DNA of 64,000 bases from Saturnia japonica (lineage: Eukaryota > Arthropoda > Insecta > Lepidoptera > Saturniidae), in the NCBI GenBank assembly GCA_033032175.1, contig CM065311.1, positions 9,541,190 through 9,605,189 on the forward strand, given 5' to 3'. The position numbers and the translations under genes are program-made. The notes under the pieces are model-generated. The model was not told the origin of the DNA. It did not search any database and saw nothing but the letters and a program-made list of their open reading frames with translations. This document shows, one piece after another, positions 58,238 through 64,000 of this stretch; positions within the stretch are counted from its first letter, which is position 1; each line of letters starts with the position of its first letter.

Positions 58238-61136
58238 ATGCCGCAAACCGAAAGCCTTCCAATGGATAAGTTAAAACCGAAAGGAATTAACATTTCCTTC
58301 TTTAATGCTAGGAACCTTGCTTCTCAGCGTGATCTTGTGGCTAACTTCCTAATTGAGCGTCAGTTAGATGTGTTTCTTGTACAAGAAACACTTCTGAAAC
58401 CTAGTAGACGCAACCCTAAGGTCGCTAACTATAACATTATTAGAAATGACCGTGTTACCCAAGGAGGCGGCACTCTCATTTACTACAAACGTTCACTATA
58501 CTGTATGCGAATTGACCCTCCCGAACTTACCAATTTGGAAGTTTCTATATGTAGACTAGGTATGACTGACCACCCGTCAATCATAATCGTATCCGCATAT
58601 CTATCACCATCGAAAAGACTCCTCCGGTCCGATCTGGAGGCACTCTTTTCACTCGGTCCCTCCGTAATCATAGCAGGCGACGTTAACAGCGGTCACACTT
58701 GCTTTAACAGTTCGAGAGACTCCAGTAACGGGAGTATACTCGATCAGTTATGCAATGACATGAACTTTGACGTGTTAGCTCCCTCCGAACCCACCCACTT
58801 TCAAGATCACTGTCGTCCGACAGTCCTTGATGTGGCTCTATTGAAAGGTATCGAGCTTCGGTTACAACTTTTAGAAGTCGTACACGTACTCGACTCCGAT
58901 CACCGCCCGGTCATCCTCCGACTAGGACATCCCTCCGACCATAGTCCTCCGTCCATCCAGGTGGTTGACTACGCGGAACTCAAACATTTATACGCGGACA
59001 GGCCGTCCTCGGACAGCCTAGATAGGGTCCCTGACGTACTGCAGTCGGCCGCAGACGCCGACTTAGCGATCGATTCCCTCGTTGACCACCTCCAGGTCAG
59101 CATCAGAGAGGCCTCGAGAGAGGTCAAAACGGTGAGCGATCGCCGCTTTATACTTCCTGCCGACCTGCGAGCGTTAAAATCGGAAAAGAACGCTGCGACA
59201 CGCGCTCACGACTCATTCCCGTCCAGGGAAAACTGCGCACGGTTACGCGCATTACAAAGAGAGTTCAAAGCTCGCATCACTGGATACAGAGGTCAATGCT
59301 GGGACAACCTCGTAGAGGGTCTCATACCGTCCCATCTCACATACTGGAAGTTAGCCAGATCTTTAAAAATAGAACACTCCTCCCAACTACCACCCCTCGA
59401 AAGAGGCCCGGGCCTCCAACTCGCGTTCGATAGCGAAGACAAAGCGGAGTGTTTTGCCGCAAGCTTGGAGAGCCAGTGCTCTCCAAACTGCGACAACATA
59501 GACGCCGTACATGTCAACACAATCGAATCCTCGGTACAGGAACTCAGTTCGGTTCCACCCGCGGATACCCTAACTACGGTCACATCTGACGAAGTCTGTT
59601 CCGTCATCAAGGGTCAAAAAATATCCCGGTCCTGACGGGATCCGGAACGAAGTACTCAAACTTCTTCCTGATCACCTCATAGCACTCTTGGTTTGCATAT
59701 TCAATGTAAACATCGCCCACTGCCATTTCCCAGCTGCCTGGAAAACGGCCATAGTCATAGGGATACATAAACCCGGCAAAAAAGCATCGCTTCCCGATAG
59801 CCGATCAGTCTCTTGAATACCTTAGGTAAAATCTATTAGCGGCTCCTTCTGAACCGTCTCTTAAACCGTGATAGACGAGAAAAATCTATATCCACCGGAA
59901 CAGTTCGGGTTCCGCGCTCGACACTCGTGTACGCACCAGGTGCAACGCCTCACAGAGCACATAGCGACTAACTTCGCGAAAGATCCTCCATACCGTACGC
60001 TCGCGGTCTTCTTCGACGTCGCCAAGGTCTTCGACAAGGTCTGGCACGCCGGACTAGTCCACAAGCTACACCAGTTACAAGTCCCAGATAGGTTAGTTCA
60101 CATTATCCGCGACTACCTCACCGACCGCACCTTCCGCTACCGAGCGGAAAGTGTACTCTCCACAGCCCACCCCATACGCTCGGGCGTCCCGCAAGGCTCC
60201 ATTCTGGCGCCTTGTCTCTTCAATCTGTATGTCAGTGACCTACCTCGTCCTCCTAGGGTCCAGGTGGGTCTATACGCTGACGACACAGTCATCTACGCGT
60301 CGAATAGGAACAGACTTAGGCTCAGACACAGAGTCCAATGCGCAGTCACCACTCTCGGTGAATGGTACACCAAATGGCGCATAGCCGTCAACCCCTCGAA
60401 GAGCGCCGCGATTATCTTTGATCCTAGTCGAAAAGTGCACAATGAGAGTGTCAAAACTCTCAAACTCTTCAAAGACAATATCCCCTGGGCCACCAAGAAT
60501 AAATATCTCGGTGTGACCCTCGATAGAAAACTTACCTTTGATTCTCATGCCCGTGCCGTCTGTAAAACAGCCGCAATGGTCATAAGTCGATTACAGCCCC
60601 TGATCATAAGCAAAATGTCCCTGAGACATAAGCTTACTCTCTACAAAATGTGCATCCGTCCGATTATGACATATAGCTGCGCCGCATTCGCACATATGTC
60701 AAAATTGAACATACACAAATTCCAAGTCCTTCAATCTCGAGTACTACGTAAAATCAATAACACCCCCTGGTTCGTTCAACAGGTAGACCTTCATAGAGAT
60801 ATGAAACTCCCCTCGATCGAGTCTTACATCAAATACCTCTCACGTTCTTACTTTGACACCGCGTCAAATCACGCGAATCATTTGATCAAAACCGCCGCGA
60901 ATTACGTTCCAGTCCCAAACGCCACCCGCTTACAGCGCCGACCGCGTAACATCTTTACCGATCCCGATGACGAAATCGAGAAACAAATCGCATATTACTC
61001 AACCGTCTCTCTAAACAGAGCGTGTTTGCGCCCACGCCCGCGTAACCACCGTTCCCTCCGCAGGGGACGGACGGCTAATTTCGCTCCCGCACACCCACCG
61101 CCGCGACCTCCCTCTCCCGCGGCAACTCAAGCCTAG
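58238..61136 (+). pseudogene. Jockey ORF2 (APE endonuclease and reverse transcriptase), copy F
   Basis: Endonuclease at 58,280-58,930: NISFFNARNLASQRDLV, VFLVQETLLKP (catalytic Glu), IIAGDVNSGHTCFNS (Asp-x-Asn) and VLDSDHRPVIL (SDH), so all key residues are present. The frame breaks near 59,620, just before the SPGPDG region, and again near 59,820-59,870. RT resumes at 59,868: EQFGFRARHSCTHQVQRLTE, FFDVAKVFDKVWHAGL, GVPQGSILAPCLFNLY and catalytic YADDTVIYAS. The Arg-rich C-terminus ends at 61,136. It shows only a few lesions. Confidence 0.92.
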
Positions 61137-61361
61137 GTCCGTTCCTCGGGGTGAAACCCTTGAGTCTGGAAGCCGCCCGCGCGATACAAGTGACACTTTA
61201 CGTGCAACACTTAGCTACCCATATACAAGCATCACGTACACACATATGTACTACATACGTGCACACCTCACAGGTACATAGGTTCTGTAAGGAACCTTTT
61301 TTTTTTTCCTTTTTTGCACTAGTTAGTGTAGAACATATTTCAGATCACTAAATACACGTAC

Positions 61362-61399
61362 ACATGTTCCTTCCTTCCTCCCAGGAGGAAGGAACATGT
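61362..61399 (+). other. Hairpin in Jockey 3' UTR, copy F
   Basis: ACATGTTCCTTCC (61,362-61,374) pairs with GGAAGGAACATGT (61,387-61,399) around a short CT/AG-rich loop that extends the stem. Copy D has the equivalent GCATGTTTCCC/GGGGAACATGC at 53,303-53,342. Copies A, C and E keep weaker versions. Confidence 0.7.
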
Positions 61400-61592
61400 A
61401 TATCTGTATATGTTAGTTTAACTCGATTTTACGAATAGGGTATTAAACAGATCGCGTCTTCATTGCAATCGCGGCAACAGCCCAAGCCGAGGTCCGGCCA
61501 CTTTGGCCCCCTTGCGCGCTGGTTGCCCACGCTTTCGCGGCTGAGTGCCTTAAGCGCTCGCCCCCAAGCCCGGTAAAGTTGTAAAAGCCGCT

Positions 61593-61713
61593 TATACAAA
61601 AATATTTTTTCAATTCAGACTGGTAGTTTCAGAGATTAAATATTAAACTAAAAAAAAAACATAAAAACACTTCCGCTTCGTTAAATTAGTATACATATAA
61701 TATATAGTATAGA
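61593..61713 (-). mobile_element. Helitron 5' end fragment
   Basis: The minus strand starts TCTATACTATATATTATATG (61,713, preceded by A) and continues with AACGAAGCGGAAGTGT and TTTAATCTCTGAAACTACCA, like the Helitron ends at 34.4 and 54.0 kb. It abuts the Jockey copy F 3' end. Confidence 0.6.
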
Positions 61714-62696
61714 TAATACTTTTAAAATTTAAAGAATATTCCTACTTTGAAAACCAAATTCCGAGGATAAAAGGTCATAAAATAATATGGAAAAAAATTC
61801 TTTACTTTTTATTCAACCTTACTATACAACAAAATTTGGTACAAGAATGGACATTCTCTGTTATTATCAATATTTTTTGTCTTTTTTATTGAAATATGTA
61901 AATTTAAATTGATTAAGAAAGTTATGATTCTAAATATTTTAGGTTTTAATTACATTTCTAAAGAAAATAGGAAAAAAAAACAATTTTTTTTTTTAATCGA
62001 TTTATTTTTAGAAATTCATATCCCTGTTACTTTCGCGTAAACGGTGCTTGATGTTGAGGACCAGAGATAATTAACAATTTTTGAGGACAATATAAACACT
62101 TAGACTAGAGATGTGCCAACCAGGAAAAATACAATATTACGCGATTTGGTTTGTATATATTAATTTAATTTAATGACAGCTTCGTGACAACATATCCCAA
62201 TATATTTGTATGAATCTGAACTGTTTACCTATAACAGTTCCACTCTATGGCGATTCAAATACATCTTAAACAAGAGATTTCCTTTTAAACCCCTGAATTT
62301 TTTTTCTAAACAATAGTTAGTAAGTCGAAAAAGTAACAACAACAACCGGCACTCCGAAGTTTGTCTCAAATCTGCAATATACTGACATTTATAGCCAAAT
62401 AACATAGTCACATATGATCGGCAAATTTAATGCTATGTCGAACGAACCACGGTGCTTGCCATAGATAATATACTAATACGGGTAGTGTTTGCGTAAGAAT
62501 GAGAACGTGTCAATCGAGTACTCACTTGATTCGTGCTTTTACTGTGTCAATCCAAATTCGAGTAAGAGTTAATTCAATTAGAGATAGCATATCTCGACTC
62601 AAGTTTAATTTAGTACACTGAGGTTTTATTTGTCACATCACTAACTGTGACAACGCTGGGCAATAGTGCAACACTGGTACAGTTCTTTTTACGTAG
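61714..62696. other. AT-rich stretch without recognised gene
   Basis: Long A and T runs. CATAGATAATATACTAATAC at 62,461-62,480 is close to CATAGATAATACACTAATAC at 47,782-47,801, suggesting a shared old repeat. Nothing else was recognised. Confidence 0.45.
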
Positions 62697-63602
62697 TAGT
62701 GCTGGGTCGTTTCTGTTTTTTCGTAAAACGAAACGAAACGCTTTCTTACACTCAAGGAACCATTATTAGAACCGGTTATTAAAAAAAACGCTATTTTCAA
62801 GTTCGAGATCAAACTGTACCTACTGAAAAAACGAACATTTGACGTTTAACCAAAAACCAGTTTTTATTCGTTCCTTAGGTTTCGTTTTTCTTTTACAACC
62901 AAATTTGTATTGTATATCGTTTAGCGGAGGTGAGGAACAGAGAGTAAAGTTCCTCATCCGCCATAGAAAAGGGAGGATCCTCCGGCCAGACGGGTGCTAT
63001 GTCTGGCGGGCAGCTGACCCGACTGTTGTAGTCGAGTTCTTGTATATATACTGAACGATAAAGTTAATTTTTATAGCGCAATGTAAGATAGTAGGGTGCG
63101 TCCTATGTGGCTCGATAGATGTCGCTATGTGTCGCTACGTAGTTGTGTCGACGCGTTGATGCGTTAGTTGTGGCGAGAGAAGTCGCTACAATCGTTATCA
63201 ATAAGATTCATTGTAGCTTATTCTTTACTTCAAATTTAAAGTAGTTTCTTGTTTGACGGGTTCAATAATAATGCTAGTCAGTAGAGCTATAGCACATTTA
63301 CTTTGTAATAAAATAATAACAGGCTTTAGTACATAACGTGACGTGAAACCAACAGTCTGAATTTTTATATCTCTCTGATATGTCATCAGTCATCACCTAA
63401 GTATTTTTAATATTAACCATTAGAAACAGCCAGTACAAAAATAGTGGCAAATGAGGCGCCACACTAGTAACGGTTTACTGTTCATTCAATTATAGTCCTT
63501 ATAACAACAATGATCGATCTGTTTACTCATAAAATGTTCTCGTTCGTTTTTCATAGAAGAACTGGTTATTAAAACCGTTTCTGAAGAAAACGCGCAGTAC
63601 TA
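62697..63602. mobile_element. hAT-like MITE upstream of RpL13, with nested solo LTR
   Basis: Left end TAGTGCTGGGTCGTTTCTG; right end, reverse complemented, TAGTACTGCGCGTTTTCTTC. The 8-bp TTACGTAG flanks both (62,689-62,696 and 63,603-63,610). TIR style and duplication length fit hAT. Inside, both arms carry related GAACCGGTTATTAAA or AACTGGTTATTAAA blocks. No coding capacity; a 270-bp solo LTR is nested at 62,921-63,190. Confidence 0.85.
62921..63190 (-). mobile_element. Solo LTR, family S, copy 2 (long form)
   Basis: The minus strand starts TGTAGCGACTTCTCTCGCC (63,190) and ends CACCTCCGCTAA (62,921). A 5-bp duplication ATCGT flanks it (62,916-62,920 and 63,191-63,195). A TATA box (GTATATATAC on either strand) lies at 63,041-63,050. 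It is the same family as 47,403-47,572 with about 100 bp more. Confidence 0.82.
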
Positions 63603-63637
63603 TTACGTAGTGTCTCGGCTCTCGGTGGTCTGTGGTT

Positions 63638-63650
63638 CTTTCTTTTTTTG
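63638..63650 (+). promoter_or_regulatory. RpL13: Candidate TOP-type start of RpL13
   Basis: CTTTCTTTTTTTG follows the MITE by about 35 bp and precedes a possible non-coding exon 1 ending at 63,671 (AGCG before GTCAGT). Ribosomal protein genes start at such pyrimidine tracts. Inferred from motif and position. Confidence 0.4.
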
Positions 63651-63818
63651 TGTGTTGGGTACTGCTTAGCGGTCAGTGTTTAGATAAATCTATATTTTTT
63701 ATATGAATCTTTTACAGTTTTAAATGAATCATGTGCAATTCGTTTATTATTAAGTTATTAGTATGGATTTCCCAGATAATTTTTCATGTTTATATTTTAG
63801 GTAAAGAAACCTCTGAAA

Positions 63819-64000
63819 ATGGGTAAAGGGAATAACATGATACCAAATGGCCATTTCCACAAGGATTGGCAAAGATTTGTGAAGACATGGTTCAACCAGC
63901 CAGCTCGTCGTCACCGTAGAAAGCAGAATAGGATAAAGAAGGCTAAAGCTGTCGCTCCTCGTCCTGCCGCAGGTCCTCTTAGACCTGTTGTTCGATGCCC
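63819..64000 (+). CDS. RpL13: Ribosomal protein L13 (eL13), 5' part
   Basis: Large-subunit ribosomal protein. The exon begins at 63,801 after TATATTTTAG and the ATG is at 63,819 with context GAAAATGGG. The visible 60 residues start [20 protein letters not shown] and continue [20 protein letters not shown], then the Ala/Pro-rich [17 protein letters not shown], a close match to the eL13 N-terminus, which docks on 28S rRNA. The frame is open to the window edge and the remaining roughly 155 residues lie outside. The 18-nt leader in this exon implies a 5' UTR intron, common in insect ribosomal protein genes. Confidence 0.95.
   Translation, partial: MGKGNNMIPNGHFHKDWQRFVKTWFNQPARRHRRKQNRIKKAKAVAPRPAAGPLRPVVRC

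Larger units (their letters stand above)
56900..61592 (+). mobile_element. Jockey family copy F, near full length with internal deletion
   Basis: Order: structured 5' UTR (56,900-57,300), ORF1 without its N-terminal part (57,306-58,197), ORF2 with endonuclease and RT (58,238-61,136), 3' UTR (to 61,592). Compared with copy C, about 1.05 kb is missing at 57,308 (end of 5' UTR and the coiled-coil start of ORF1), but the endonuclease is kept. The 3' end lacks the last GCAGCGGCTCTG block and abuts a Helitron scrap. Confidence 0.88.

Noticed and set aside
62839..63054. 71-residue open frame near RpL13
   Set aside because: It runs from MITE sequence into the solo LTR, so it is not a gene.

Overview
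The window looks like insect nuclear DNA, most probably from a moth or butterfly. It is AT-rich and intron-containing and is dominated by decayed transposable elements. The lepidopteran assignment rests on recognised repeats: a noctuid-type SINE fragment at 12.9 kb, Jockey-like 3' tails and Helitron ends. It has not been checked by a search.

Only two host genes are supported. The first is cytoplasmic poly(A)-binding protein (pAbp), plus strand. It has three coding exons (31,859-32,051; 43,847-44,631; 44,711-45,571) that sum exactly to 612 codons. Its 5' leader carries a pyrimidine start-like tract and an A-rich block of the kind PABP binds to repress its own translation. The 11.8-kb first intron has filled with elements: a mariner end, a non-autonomous Helitron, a broken hAT gene, a GC-rich minisatellite and a 4.9-kb antisense Jockey element. 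The second gene is RpL13, whose first coding exon begins at 63,819 and runs off the window.

Region by region: 0.6-2.7 kb, a nearly intact Tigger/pogo transposon. 7.4-12 kb, two non-LTR retrotransposon tails, one inside a larger inverted-repeat unit. 12.9-17.7 kb, a SINE, two hAT pseudogenes and an R1-clade fragment fused to one of them. 18.9-24.9 kb, a BEL/Pao pol remnant split by a 1.19-kb solo LTR and flanked by Jockey pieces. 25-31 kb, an unrecognised transposon-type pseudogene and a Helitron Rep remnant. 31.5-45.7 kb, pAbp. 46.9-52.5 kb, a MITE holding a solo LTR, a second BEL/Pao remnant cut by a mariner, and an IS630/Tc1-type transposase pseudogene. 52.9-61.7 kb, three Jockey copies of one family in the same orientation, with LTR and Helitron fragments. 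62.7-63.6 kb, a second MITE holding a solo LTR of the same family, ending just before the likely RpL13 start site.

The most interesting non-gene signals are: (1) an ordered array of short hairpins in the Jockey 5' UTR, conserved between two copies with pairing-preserving changes; (2) the matching MITE-plus-LTR nests; (3) a segment shared downstream of two Jockey copies; and (4) a 70-nt hairpin just upstream of pAbp exon 2. I found no convincing new multi-gene system.
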